Positions 8,687 to 17,046 of a stretch of DNA of 64,000 nt are shown here, one piece after another. This DNA is from Agrococcus jenensis. GTDB taxonomy: Bacteria > Actinomycetota > Actinomycetes > Actinomycetales > Microbacteriaceae. The DNA is taken from contig NZ_RKHJ01000001.1 of assembly GCF_003752465.1 (NCBI RefSeq), forward strand, positions 1,240,001-1,304,000, written 5' to 3'. The position numbers and the translations under genes were made by a program. Positions within the stretch are counted from its first letter, which is position 1; every line of letters begins with the position of its first letter. The notes beneath the pieces are model-generated. The model searched no databases and was not told the DNA's origin. It saw only the letters and a program-made list of their open reading frames with translations.

Positions 8687-9952
8687 TCACTTCACGACGT
8701 CGACCGACTCCGTCGCCGGCGGCAGCGTCAGCGTGCCGGTGCGCGTCATCCGGTCGCCGCGGCGCGCGCGGGCCCACCAGATCGCGCCGGCGACGAAGGC
8801 GATGAGGCACGTCGCCGCGGCGACCAGGATGCCGGAGCGAGGGCCGAAGAGATCGGCGACCCAGCCCACGATCGGGGCGCCGATCGGCGTGCCGCCCATG
8901 AAGACCGCGCCGTAGAGCGCCATGACGCGCCCGCGCACCTCCGGCGCGCTCGTGAGCTGCACCATCGAGTTCGCGTTCGTCATGAAGAGCTGCGCCGTGA
9001 AGCCCGCGACCGCGAGCGCGACGCCGAAGACCCAGATGCTCGGCGCGAGTGCGGCGAAGACGCACGCGAGCACGAACGAGCCGATGCCGCCGATGATGTA
9101 CGTCCAGCGCGGCCGCTCGGAGCGCGCGGCGAGCAGGGCGCCCGTCACGGAGCCGATCGCCATCGCGCTCGAGAGGATGCCGAACGTGCTCGCATCCGCT
9201 CGGTACTCGACGCTCGTCATGGTCGAGATGTAGATCGGGAAGTTGAGCCCGAACGTGCCGAGGATGAACGCCATCACGAAGACGATGAGCAGATCGCCGC
9301 GCTTCCGCACGTAGCGGAAGCCCTCCACGATGTCGCCGAAGCCCTTCGCGCCGCGCGGGCTCGGCTGCAGCTCGCTCCTGCGGATCCGCAGCAGCGCGAC
9401 GATCATCGCGATGAACGTCACCGCGTTGATGAGGAAGACGGGGCCGGGCGCGACGAGCGCGATGAGCACGCCCGCGACCGCCGGGCCGATGAGGCGCGCG
9501 CCGTGGAACGAGGCGGAGTTGAGCGCGACCGCGTTGGCGATGTCGCCCTGTCCCACGAGCTCGGAGACGAACGCCTGGCGCGCCGGCATGTCGAAGGCCT
9601 GGACGATGCCGAACGCGAGCGCGAACAGCTGCACGTGCCACAGCTCGACGAGGCCGGTGGTCACGACGACGCCGAGGATGAGCGCGAGCACGCCCATCGC
9701 GGATTGCGTGACGAGCAGCACCTTCCGGCGGTCGTACTTGTCGGCGATGAGCCCCGAGACGGGCACGAGCAGCAGCTGCGGGCCGAACTGCAGCGCCATG
9801 TTGATGCCGACGGCGGTCGCGTCGTTCTCGGTCAGGACGGTCAGCACCGTCCACGACAGCGCCGTCGACTGCATCCATGCGCCGACGTTCGAGATCAGCG
9901 CGCCGGTGAACCAGGTGCGGTAGTTGAAGAGCCGCAAGCTTCGGAACATCAT
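8687..9952 (-). CDS. MFS transporter (EntS/MFS_3 type)
   Basis: A 421-residue transporter starting MMFRSLRLFNYRTWF, followed by WMQSTALSWTVLTVLT and the motif A loop SGLIADKYDRRKVLL, typical of the EntS-like MFS_3 group that exports drugs or siderophores. The ATG overlaps the MarR stop (ATGA at 9949-9952), so the pair is translationally coupled. A second in-frame ATG directly follows. The MarR protein probably represses the pair, as in many multidrug efflux modules. Confidence 0.87.
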   Translation of the reverse strand: MMFRSLRLFNYRTWFTGALISNVGAWMQSTALSWTVLTVLTENDATAVGINMALQFGPQLLLVPVSGLIADKYDRRKVLLVTQSAMGVLALILGVVVTTGLVELWHVQLFALAFGIVQAFDMPARQAFVSELVGQGDIANAVALNSASFHGARLIGPAVAGVLIALVAPGPVFLINAVTFIAMIVALLRIRRSELQPSPRGAKGFGDIVEGFRYVRKRGDLLIVFVMAFILGTFGLNFPIYISTMTSVEYRADASTFGILSSAMAIGSVTGALLAARSERPRWTYIIGGIGSFVLACVFAALAPSIWVFGVALAVAGFTAQLFMTNANSMVQLTSAPEVRGRVMALYGAVFMGGTPIGAPIVGWVADLFGPRSGILVAAATCLIAFVAGAIWWARARRGDRMTRTGTLTLPPATESVDVVK

Positions 9953-10368
9953 TGCTCGGCCAGCCGCTCGATGATCGGCACAGCGCGCTCGAGGGCGGCG
10001 CGGTCCTCGGCGCTCAGCTGCTCGATCGCCGAGGCGAGCGCGCGATTGCGGCGCTCGCGGGTCTCGCCGATCATCTGCTCGCCCTTGGCGCTGATGCGGA
10101 AGATCACCATCCGGCCGTCGCTCGGGTGGTCGCTGCGCTCGACGTAGCCGAGCGACTCGAGGTGCTGCAGCGTCTTCACCATGCTCGGCGGCTTCACGCA
10201 CTCGGCGGCGGCGATCCTCGCGAGCGTGGGCTCCTCGAGCGCCTGCATCGCGCCGAGCGCGGAGAGGTGGTGGAGCGACAGGTTCTCGTCCGCCCGCTCG
10301 CGGCGCATGCGGCGCCCCATGCGCACGAGCGCGACGCGCAGGGAGTCGGCGAGGGCGATGGCAGGCAT
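9949..10368 (-). CDS. MarR-family transcriptional regulator
   Basis: A 139-residue winged-helix regulator. 'LSLHHLSALGAMQ', 'PTLARIAAAECVKPPSMVKTLQHLESLGYVERSDHPSDGRMVIFRISAKG' gives recognition helix and wing with the typical DxRD-like DGRM end. It is the first gene of a two-gene operon with an MFS exporter. ATTAGTCTAC immediately upstream of the start (10373-10382 on the + strand) is unusually AT-rich for this window and probably contains the promoter and operator. Confidence 0.88.
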   Translation of the reverse strand: MPAIALADSLRVALVRMGRRMRRERADENLSLHHLSALGAMQALEEPTLARIAAAECVKPPSMVKTLQHLESLGYVERSDHPSDGRMVIFRISAKGEQMIGETRERRNRALASAIEQLSAEDRAALERAVPIIERLAEQ

Positions 10369-10417
10369 TTCATTAGTCTACCTCACGACCCTCCGATCCG
10401 GGAGGTCTGCGCGCGGC

Positions 10418-10804
10418 TCAGCCGTTCGACGCGGCGGAGGCGGCCGAGACCGAGGCCGCCGGAGCCACGGGCGCCGGCGCCGGCGCCGGAGCGGGTGCCT
10501 GCTGCGTTGGTGCGGGGGCCGGCGCCGGTGCTGGTGCGGGTGCGGGCGCAGCCGCGCTCGCCGCGCCGGTCGCGGAGGCCATCGCGGTCGGGGACGGGGC
10601 GAGGATGACGTCGCCGCCCACCTTCGTCGGCAGCCCGTCGGCCGACCCGCCGAGGGCGTCGCCGCGGATCTCGACACCCGCGACCGGGCGGCCGGCCGCA
10701 TCCTGCACGCTCATCGCGTTCGCGACGCCGACGGCGCCGATCGCGAGGGCGCCGACGCTGAGCGCGCTGGCCGTGCCGACGAGGATCCACTGGTTCCGCT
10801 GCAT
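10418..10804 (-). CDS. Small exported Pro-Ala-rich protein
   Basis: A 128-residue protein with a hydrophobic N-terminal segment (residues 7-30: export signal or membrane anchor), a short conserved-looking middle (residues 31-75, Asp/Gly-rich) and a low-complexity tail, mostly Ala-Pro dipeptides between residues 85 and 115. Such tails often span the cell wall. I recognise no family. The start at 10804 was chosen over an upstream ATG at 10864 because the latter overlaps the palindrome at 10848-10865 and would add a charged extension before the signal. The gene is probably controlled by the neighbouring two-component system. Confidence 0.6.
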   Translation of the reverse strand: MQRNQWILVGTASALSVGALAIGAVGVANAMSVQDAAGRPVAGVEIRGDALGGSADGLPTKVGGDVILAPSPTAMASATGAASAAAPAPAPAPAPAPAPTQQAPAPAPAPAPVAPAASVSAASAASNG

Positions 10805-10847
10805 GCGTCCACCATCGCGGCGGCGCGTGAGCGGCGCAGGAGGGTCG

Positions 10848-10865
10848 GATGAGAGCTCTCTCATC
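10848..10865. promoter_or_regulatory. Palindrome TGAG-N6-CTCA, response-regulator box candidate
   Basis: GATGAGAG-CT-CTCTCATC is a perfect inverted repeat upstream of the Pro-Ala-rich gene and across the stop of the APH-like gene. The same TGAG-N6-CTCA core recurs at 12141-12158 before the histidine kinase gene. Confidence 0.5.
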
Positions 10866-12102
10866 TGCCGCTCCCCGCGGACCGGCCGCGACCGAGGATC
10901 TCGAGGCCGAGTGCGAGCTCGGCCTCGGCCGTCTCGAGGTCGCCGCGCTCCGTCGGGGTGAGGGCGTGGGCGAGGACGTGGACCGCGGTGCGGTGGGCGA
11001 CGCGCCCGCGTCCCGGTCGCCCGGGCGCGAGCCAGCGCGCCACCGACGCGTCGAGGAGCCGCCGGAAGCCCGCCGCCCGCGCGGGGTCGGCACGCGAGAG
11101 CGCGATCGATGCGACGAGGTGGCCGATCATGGCCGCCTCGTCGTCGGCCGGATCGCCGAGGCCGGCCGTGTCGATGTCGATGACGCCGGCGATGCGGCTC
11201 GACCCGTCCGCGTCGACGAACAGCTGCCCGACGTGGAGGTCGCCGTGCACCGTGCGGCGGTCGGCGTCGTCGGGCGCGGCGGCGTCCGACGCCTCGAGCG
11301 AGCGCTCGACGCTCGCGAGGAGCCCCTCGAGCCGGGCCCCGTCGCGGCGGTCGTGGCGGTCGAGCGCCGCGCGCAGCCGCGAGACGTACCAGGGGGTGCG
11401 CGAGGCGAGCGAGGCGCGTGCATCGCGACCGGTGTCGACCGCTGCCATCCGCTCGCGCAGTGCGTCGATCGAGTCGAGCAGGCGCTCGGGGTCGAGCTCG
11501 TCGAGCCGCGCGGTCAGCGGCACGCCCGCCGCCGCCTCCGTGAGCACGATGCCGAGCTCGGACCAGGCGGTGATGGTGGGCACCGGCACGCCGCCCGCGC
11601 GCAGCGACTCCTGCAGGTGCACGATCGCGGCCGACGACGACGGGCGCACGACCTTCAGGTAGGTCTCGCGGACGCCCTCGCGCATCCGGAACATGGCGCG
11701 CTTGCCCGGTCGGTAGACGAGCAGCTCGGGCCGCTGGTCGATCACGACGCCCATGCGGGCCATGAGCGTCGTGGCGGCGTCGGGGAACGAGGCGGGCGAG
11801 AGCGCCGGCAGCCGCGGGTCGGCGGGGTGCAGCCAGATGCGCGCCTGCGGCTGCTGCGGATCACCGAGCACGAGCCCGGTCTCGCTGTCGACCCGCTTGC
11901 CCGAGGTGTCGACGTACCAGGCGCGGGCGGTGCCGGCCTCCTCGAAGCCGGTGAGCGCGCCCCGACCGTACGGCTCGTGGCTCAGCACGCGCAGCCCGCC
12001 CCGCAGCTCGTCGCCGAGCGCGTCGCGCAGCAGCTGCTCCTCAGCGCTCCTGCCGTCGACCGGCTGGGTCGTCGCCTGCTCGTGCTCGCGCTGCTCCTGC
12101 AT
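10861..12102 (-). CDS. APH-fold phosphotransferase-like protein (paralogue 1)
   Basis: A 413-residue protein with an aminoglycoside phosphotransferase/choline kinase fold. TVHGDLHVGQLFVD carries the catalytic loop (HGD) and IAGVIDIDTAGLGDPADDEAA the Mg-binding Asp. YRPGKRAMFRM and TYLKVVRP lie in the N-lobe where the nucleotide-binding Lys sits. It is clearly related to the gene at 14395-15513, which has the same motifs in the same order. The two paralogues flank the two-component system, suggesting a shared pathway. Its substrate is unknown and it should not be read as a resistance gene. TGGGAT lies 6 bases before the ATG. Confidence 0.8.
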   Translation of the reverse strand: MQEQREHEQATTQPVDGRSAEEQLLRDALGDELRGGLRVLSHEPYGRGALTGFEEAGTARAWYVDTSGKRVDSETGLVLGDPQQPQARIWLHPADPRLPALSPASFPDAATTLMARMGVVIDQRPELLVYRPGKRAMFRMREGVRETYLKVVRPSSSAAIVHLQESLRAGGVPVPTITAWSELGIVLTEAAAGVPLTARLDELDPERLLDSIDALRERMAAVDTGRDARASLASRTPWYVSRLRAALDRHDRRDGARLEGLLASVERSLEASDAAAPDDADRRTVHGDLHVGQLFVDADGSSRIAGVIDIDTAGLGDPADDEAAMIGHLVASIALSRADPARAAGFRRLLDASVARWLAPGRPGRGRVAHRTAVHVLAHALTPTERGDLETAEAELALGLEILGRGRSAGSGR

Positions 12103-12140
12103 GCCTCGATCCCAGCAGACGCGACGCGCCAGCGGGCGAC

Positions 12141-12158
12141 CGTGAGGCTTCTCTCACC
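12141..12158. promoter_or_regulatory. Palindrome TGAG-N6-CTCA before the histidine kinase
   Basis: CGTGAG-GCTTCT-CTCACC lies in the intergenic region between the divergent APH-like gene and the kinase gene. It matches the core at 10848-10865 and suggests autoregulation by the OmpR-type regulator. Confidence 0.5.
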
Positions 12159-12197
12159 TTCGGCGCATGGCGCACCCGCGGGTGGTTGCATGGTCAG

Positions 12198-13730
12198 ATG
12201 CCCGACGCGCCACGCTCTCGCCTGCGCACCTGGACGGTGCGCTCGCGGATCGTGGGGCTCCTGACGCTGCTGTCGCTCATCACAGCCATCGCCGCGGGCA
12301 GCGTCGCCTACGCGGTCGATCGCGTGCGGGTGCTCGAGCAGATCGACGCCAACCTCGACGCCGCGCTCGACTCCGTGCGGTTCATCGTCGAGGGGGACGA
12401 CTGGTCGTCGACCGACGAGGCCGTCTCGACGATCGTGCAGCGGCTCGCGCCGGACGACAACACCGGCACCCTCGGCATCGTCGACGGCGAGGCGGCCTGG
12501 CAGCCCGGCATCGCGCCCGACGTGCCGCTCGAGCAGCTGCCCGGCTTCGTCGAGCGGATCGTCGCCGAGACGGCGGACGGTCGCACGGTGCTCGGCACCT
12601 ACGTCGAGGGGACGCGGTCGATCCGCTACCTGGCGGCGCCCGTCACGGTCGGCGAGATCGCGAGCGGCCCGCCGCGCGCCGTCTTCGTCACCGGCTACGA
12701 CGTCGAGGCGGAGCTCGCCGAGCTCGACGGCGCCGCCCGGGTCTTCGCGCTCACCGCGCTGCTCGCCACCGCGGCCACGTTCGGCATCGGCCTGCTCGTC
12801 TCCGGGCGGCTGCTGCGGCCCATCCGGCACATGCGCGAGGTCGCGGAGCGCGCCTCGGGGGCCGACCTGTCGGAGCGCATCCCGGTGACGGGCAAGGACG
12901 ACGTGTCGCAGCTCGCGGCGACCGTCAACGGCATGCTCGACCGGCTCGGCAGCTCGCTCGAGGACCAGCGGCAGCTGCTGCAGGACGTCGGGCACGAGCT
13001 GAAGACGCCCATCACGATCGTGCGCGGCCACCTCGAGCTCGTGGATCCTGCGAGCCCGGCCGATGTCGTCGAGACGCGCGAGCTCGCGATCGACGAGCTC
13101 GACCGGATGGCGCGGCTCGTCGACGACCTGCGCGCCGCCGCCCGCCTGCGCGATCCGGCGGCCTTCGAGCTGCGCGAGACCGACGTCGCGGCGCTCGTCG
13201 AGCAGATCGCGGTCAAGGCGCTCGCCATCGACGGCGCCGACCTCGACCCGAACGTCGAGGCCACGCCGGTCGTCGCCCGGCTCGACCCGGACCGCATCAC
13301 GCAGGCGATGCTGCAGCTCGCGGCGAACGCGGTGCGGCACGCGCGAGGGCCGTTCTCGATCGGCTCGAGGGTGCGCGGCAGCGACCTCGAGCTCTTCGTG
13401 CGCGACCGCGGCCCCGGCGTGCCCGACGAGCTCAAGCAGGTGGTGTTCGAGCGCTTCCGCCGCGGCGCCGCCGAGGGGCGCGGCGACGGCGGCTCGGGCC
13501 TCGGGCTGTCGATCGTCGCGCTCATCGCCGACCGGCACGGAGGCAGGGCGTGGGTGGCGGATGCCGGGGCCGGCTCCGAGTTCATCCTCACGCTGCCCGG
13601 CGCCATCGTGCCGCCCGCGATCGTGCCGATCGCGTCGGCGGCGGCCCCGTCGGGGCAGGACGACCGCGGCATCCACGACCACGACCACACGACGGCCGAC
13701 CACCGGGAGCAGCAGTGGCATCGATCCTGA
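12198..13730 (+). CDS. Sensor histidine kinase of an OmpR-type two-component system
   Basis: A 510-residue membrane kinase. A transmembrane segment near residues 15-37, an extracytoplasmic sensor region of about 145 residues, a second membrane segment (about 185-205), a HAMP linker (SGRLLRPIRHMREVAERAS), the phospho-accepting His266 in LLQDVGHELKTPITIVRGH, and the ATPase boxes ANAVRHA, DRGPGVPDE and GGSGLGLSIV. The tail ends in a His/Asp-rich stretch. ATG 12198 was preferred; an in-frame TTG at 12186 would add four residues. It overlaps the response-regulator gene by 16 bases. Confidence 0.9.
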   Translation: MPDAPRSRLRTWTVRSRIVGLLTLLSLITAIAAGSVAYAVDRVRVLEQIDANLDAALDSVRFIVEGDDWSSTDEAVSTIVQRLAPDDNTGTLGIVDGEAAWQPGIAPDVPLEQLPGFVERIVAETADGRTVLGTYVEGTRSIRYLAAPVTVGEIASGPPRAVFVTGYDVEAELAELDGAARVFALTALLATAATFGIGLLVSGRLLRPIRHMREVAERASGADLSERIPVTGKDDVSQLAATVNGMLDRLGSSLEDQRQLLQDVGHELKTPITIVRGHLELVDPASPADVVETRELAIDELDRMARLVDDLRAAARLRDPAAFELRETDVAALVEQIAVKALAIDGADLDPNVEATPVVARLDPDRITQAMLQLAANAVRHARGPFSIGSRVRGSDLELFVRDRGPGVPDELKQVVFERFRRGAAEGRGDGGSGLGLSIVALIADRHGGRAWVADAGAGSEFILTLPGAIVPPAIVPIASAAAPSGQDDRGIHDHDHTTADHREQQWHRS

Positions 13731-14377
13731 TCGCCGAGGACGAGGCGCGCATAGCTGCGTTCGTCGAGAAGGGGCTGGCCGCGGCCGGCTACAGCACCCG
13801 CGTCGCCGCGACCGGGCCCGAGGCGCTCGACCTCGCGCTCACCGACGGGTTCGACCTGCTCGTGCTCGACATCGGGCTGCCCGGCATGGACGGCTTCGAG
13901 GTGCTCGCGCAGCTGCGCGGCTCGGGATCGTCGATGCCGGTGATCATCCTCACCGCGCGCGGGGGCGGGAGTGACACCGTCGCCGGGCTCGAGGGCGGCG
14001 CCGACGACTACATGGCGAAGCCGTTCCGCTTCGACGAGCTGCTCGCGCGCGTCCGGCTGCGGATGGCGTCGGCTGCCGCGGGCACGCTGGCGCCCTCGGA
14101 GCTGCGGCACCAGGGCCTCGAGCTCGACATCCGCACGCGTCGCGCGAGGATGGACGGCCGCGAGGTCGACCTGTCCGGGCGCGAGTTCGCGCTCGCCGAG
14201 GAGCTCGTGCGGCACGCCGGCCAGGTGCTGTCCCGCGAGCAGCTGCTCAGCCGCGTCTGGGGCTACGACTTCGACCCCGGCTCGAACGTCGTCGACGTCT
14301 ACATCCGCTACCTGCGCAACAAGCTCGGCGCCGACCGGATCGAGACGGTCCGCGGCATGGGCTACCGCCTGGTCTGA
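13715..14377 (+). CDS. OmpR/PhoB-type response regulator
   Basis: A 220-residue regulator: receiver domain with acidic pair ED near residues 8-9, phospho-acceptor Asp52 in VLDIGLPGMDG and Lys in DDYMAKPF, then a winged-helix effector domain with REFALAEELVRHAGQVLSREQLLSRVWGYDFDPGSNVVDVYIRYLRNKLG. GTG 13715 lies inside the kinase gene, giving coupled synthesis of the pair. It probably binds the TGAG-N6-CTCA palindromes in the region. Confidence 0.92.
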   Translation: MASILIAEDEARIAAFVEKGLAAAGYSTRVAATGPEALDLALTDGFDLLVLDIGLPGMDGFEVLAQLRGSGSSMPVIILTARGGGSDTVAGLEGGADDYMAKPFRFDELLARVRLRMASAAAGTLAPSELRHQGLELDIRTRRARMDGREVDLSGREFALAEELVRHAGQVLSREQLLSRVWGYDFDPGSNVVDVYIRYLRNKLGADRIETVRGMGYRLV

Positions 14378-14394
14378 CCGCGTCGAGCGGCGGC

Positions 14395-15513
14395 TCAGCG
14401 CCTCGCGCGAGCCGGCGCGATGCGCTGGGCGCGATCGAGCAGCAGGCTGGCCGCCTCGGGGGAGCGGTCGGCGGCCCGGATGCCGTGGCCCACGAGGTGC
14501 AGCGCCGTGAGCGCCGCTGCGTGCGCGTCGCGCAGCCAGCGGTCGGCCGCCTCGTCGGCGATCGCCTGCAGCAGCGCGGCGTCCGCCGTGCGCCCCGCGA
14601 CCTCGTTCGTGACGGCGCTCGCGATGGCGTGGCCGATGAACGCGGCGGTGTCGTCGGCGGGGTCGCCGAGCCCGGCCGTGTCGACGTCGATGACGCTCGA
14701 CACGCGCCCGCCGGTGAGGAAGAGCTGGCCGATGTGGAGGTCGCCGTGCACGACGCGCGCCTGGCCCACCCGGCGCAGGTGCGGCACGAGCGCGGGCAGC
14801 AGCGCGCGCGCATCGGCGGCGCGCGCGGGCAGGTCGGCGGCGAGCCGGTCGAGGTGCCAGTCGATGCGCGACCCGGCGGACGCCCGCGCGATGCGTCGCG
14901 TGCGCACCGAGAGCAGGTGCTCGCGCAGCTCGTCGACCGCGTCGAGCAGCTCGCCCGCGGGCGTGCGGCTCGCGGCGACGGGTCCGGGCGTGCCCTCGGC
15001 GTCGCGCACGACGACGACGCCCGCGGGCGTCCAGTGCACGACCTCCGGCGCGGGGACTCCCGCCGCACGGCATGCGCGATGGATCTCGGCGAGGTCCTCC
15101 GCCTCCCCGGGCCGGACGACCTTCACGAACAGGTGCACGCCGTGCTGGGTCAGCCGCACGACCGCTCGGCGGCCCGGCCGGTAGGCGAGCACGCGCGCCT
15201 CGATCGGGCCGCCGCTGCCCGCGGCGTTCGCGATGCGCCCGAGGCGCACGGGGTCGAGCGCGGTGCGGAGCGCCGGCAGCCGGGGGTCGAGCGGATGCCG
15301 CCAGATGCGGGCGACGGCGACGCCCTCGCGCGAGCGGATCACGAAGCCCGTCTCGCGAGCGACCGGCTGGCGCGAGCTGTCGACGAACCAGTCGCCGGCA
15401 TGCTCGCCGGCGTCGATGGCGAAGCGGGCGATGCTGCCCTCGCCGAAGGGCTCGACGGCGATCAGGCGACCGGCATCGCCGATCGCCTTCTCCAGCAGTC
15501 GCTGCTCCAGCAC
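14395..15513 (-). CDS. APH-fold phosphotransferase-like protein (paralogue 2)
   Basis: A 372-residue paralogue of the 10861-12102 product. RVVHGDLHIGQLFL and VIDVDTAGLGDPADDTAAFIGH are the catalytic and metal-binding loops; YRPGRRAVVRL and LFVKVVRPG are the N-lobe strands. Start is GTG 15513, with GACGAT 6 bases upstream. It runs convergently with the response-regulator gene with only 17 bases between, so the two-component genes are bracketed by the paralogues. The phosphorylated substrate is unknown. Confidence 0.8.
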   Translation of the reverse strand: MLEQRLLEKAIGDAGRLIAVEPFGEGSIARFAIDAGEHAGDWFVDSSRQPVARETGFVIRSREGVAVARIWRHPLDPRLPALRTALDPVRLGRIANAAGSGGPIEARVLAYRPGRRAVVRLTQHGVHLFVKVVRPGEAEDLAEIHRACRAAGVPAPEVVHWTPAGVVVVRDAEGTPGPVAASRTPAGELLDAVDELREHLLSVRTRRIARASAGSRIDWHLDRLAADLPARAADARALLPALVPHLRRVGQARVVHGDLHIGQLFLTGGRVSSVIDVDTAGLGDPADDTAAFIGHAIASAVTNEVAGRTADAALLQAIADEAADRWLRDAHAAALTALHLVGHGIRAADRSPEAASLLLDRAQRIAPARARR

Positions 15514-15551
15514 CTCGTCATCGTCTCAGGAACCGCTGAGGGCTCGCCCAA

Positions 15552-15640
15552 GAAGCGACCCCCGCGCGGTACCTCGAGTGGTCACGACACGCCGCCCCGC
15601 CGCCCGCGCCGCGGCGTGTCGTGACCACCCGACCCGCTTC
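15552..15640. repeat. Long palindromic element downstream of the metacaspase cassette
   Basis: Perfect 18-bp arms (15578-15595 GTGGTCACGACACGCCGC and 15611-15628) around a 15-base GC loop, with an outer 6-bp pair GAAGCG (15552-15557) / CGCTTC (15635-15640). It lies after the last stop of the reverse-strand cassette and may act as its terminator, but the arms are longer and less GC-pure than usual terminators. Confidence 0.65.
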
Positions 15641-15679
15641 GGCGCGCACGCCGCTCGCGCTCCTCAGCTCTGCGACCTC

Positions 15680-17026
15680 TCAGAGCGCGAACGGTCGCTC
15701 GAGCACCCGTGCCGCAGCGCCGCGCGAGCCGTGCGTCCCGAGCTGGGGGGTCGCATCCGGCTGCGACGACGAGCGCACCGTGCGGTAGAGCTCCTCGTAC
15801 GAGCCGGAGAAGCTGCCGCCCGCCCACGCCGTCGTCAGGTTGTAGGTGAACGCCGATAGCGGATTGCCGGCCGGGGTGGTCTGGTGGTCCGCGCACGCCG
15901 AGAGGATCGTGACCGTGGGTGGCACCGGCTCGCCCGGCCCAGACTTCGTCGCGACGAGCCTCACCGCCTCGTAGAGCTCCTTGTTCGTCGCATACACCTG
16001 GGTGCCGTCGGCGAACTTGGCGTCGCCGACCTGCGTGCGCACGTAGAGGTCGCCGAACAGGCTCGCGACGTCGTCGTCGCGCGAGCGGTCGACGGCGACC
16101 GCCTCGAGCTCGGGGGCCTCACCGTCGAGCGCCTTCGACAGCGATCCCTTCGTGATCGGGATCACGTCGTTGCGGCTCACGCTGCCGCTCGTCTGCAGGT
16201 CCTGCGGGCTCGTCGCCGCGAGCGCCCCCTTGACGTCCTTCGCATGGCCCGTCGCGATGTCCTTCGCGTCGGCGGCGTCGAGGATCGACTTGAACGCCGT
16301 GCCCGAGTGGCAGCTGTCGAACACCAGGTGCACCCGGACGCCCTCTCGCAGGCAGCGCAGCAACTCGTTGAGCTCGTCGTCGAGCAGCATGCGGTCGTAG
16401 AAGCATGTCGTCTCGTCGAGCCCATCGTCCTCGAGGTCCGCGGAGTCGTTCGGCAGCTGGCTGCCGTGGCCCGAGAACGAGACCAGCAGCGCGTCGCCCG
16501 GCATGAGGTTGACGGCCGCGTTGTTCAGCAGCGCGTAGAAGGCGGCTGTCGTCGCCTCTTCGTCGAGCAGCACGGCGGTGTCGTAGCCGAGCCGGCCGGC
16601 GATCTCAGCCATCGCGCGAGCGTCGTTGCCGCACGACGGCAGGGTCATGGGCGACCCGTAGTGCGCGGGATCGACGCGATCGACCCCCACGTGCACACCG
16701 ACGCCGACGGGCGTACGGACCACGTCGCCGGAGAAGAGCGCGTCGAGCTGCGTGAGGGTCTGCATGCCGACGATGCCGTCGGCGATGAGCCCGTACTCCC
16801 GCTGGAACGCATCGACTGCCGCGAAGGTGCGCGGGCCGAAGTACCCGTCGATGCCGTTCGGCGGGATGTAGCCGGAGTTCAAGGCGCAGAGCGCCTCCTG
16901 GATGGCGACGACGGCCCCGCGGTGCGATTCCCCCTGCACGATGGGCCGGGCGTTGCTCTGTGCGTCGAGGAGCCGGTCCTGGGTGCTGCGGGTCGCCACG
17001 GTGGTGAAGCGTCGAGATTGAAACAT
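15680..17026 (-). CDS. Metacaspase (C14 caspase-like protease) with peptidoglycan-binding domain
   Basis: A 448-residue protease. Residues about 30-97 form a PG_binding_1-type repeat domain (GAVVAIQEALCAL, GIDGYFGPRTFAAVDAFQREYGL, GIVGMQTLTQLDALF). The C14 domain follows from about residue 105, with catalytic His187 in VSFSGHGSQ and Cys239 in VFDSCHSGTA; DLEDDGLDETTCFYD supplies the acidic residues expected for cleavage after Arg or Lys, as in metacaspases. No signal peptide is visible. The start has GGAG at good distance. It is last in a tight reverse-strand cluster (20-base gap to the 465-residue gene). Bacterial C14 proteases often activate partners by cleavage; its neighbours are therefore candidate substrates, which is inference. 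Confidence 0.88.
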   Translation of the reverse strand: MFQSRRFTTVATRSTQDRLLDAQSNARPIVQGESHRGAVVAIQEALCALNSGYIPPNGIDGYFGPRTFAAVDAFQREYGLIADGIVGMQTLTQLDALFSGDVVRTPVGVGVHVGVDRVDPAHYGSPMTLPSCGNDARAMAEIAGRLGYDTAVLLDEEATTAAFYALLNNAAVNLMPGDALLVSFSGHGSQLPNDSADLEDDGLDETTCFYDRMLLDDELNELLRCLREGVRVHLVFDSCHSGTAFKSILDAADAKDIATGHAKDVKGALAATSPQDLQTSGSVSRNDVIPITKGSLSKALDGEAPELEAVAVDRSRDDDVASLFGDLYVRTQVGDAKFADGTQVYATNKELYEAVRLVATKSGPGEPVPPTVTILSACADHQTTPAGNPLSAFTYNLTTAWAGGSFSGSYEELYRTVRSSSQPDATPQLGTHGSRGAAARVLERPFAL

Positions 17027-17046
17027 GATGTGCTCCTTCGGATGGT

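Noticed and set aside
10418..10864. Longer version of the Pro-Ala-rich protein starting at 10864 with an ATGA overlap
   Set aside because: The start overlaps the palindromic operator and would put 20 charged residues before the signal segment; kept only as an alternative.
10861..15513. Aminoglycoside resistance genes
   Set aside because: The APH motifs are shared by many small-molecule kinases, and the proteins are distant from characterised resistance enzymes.
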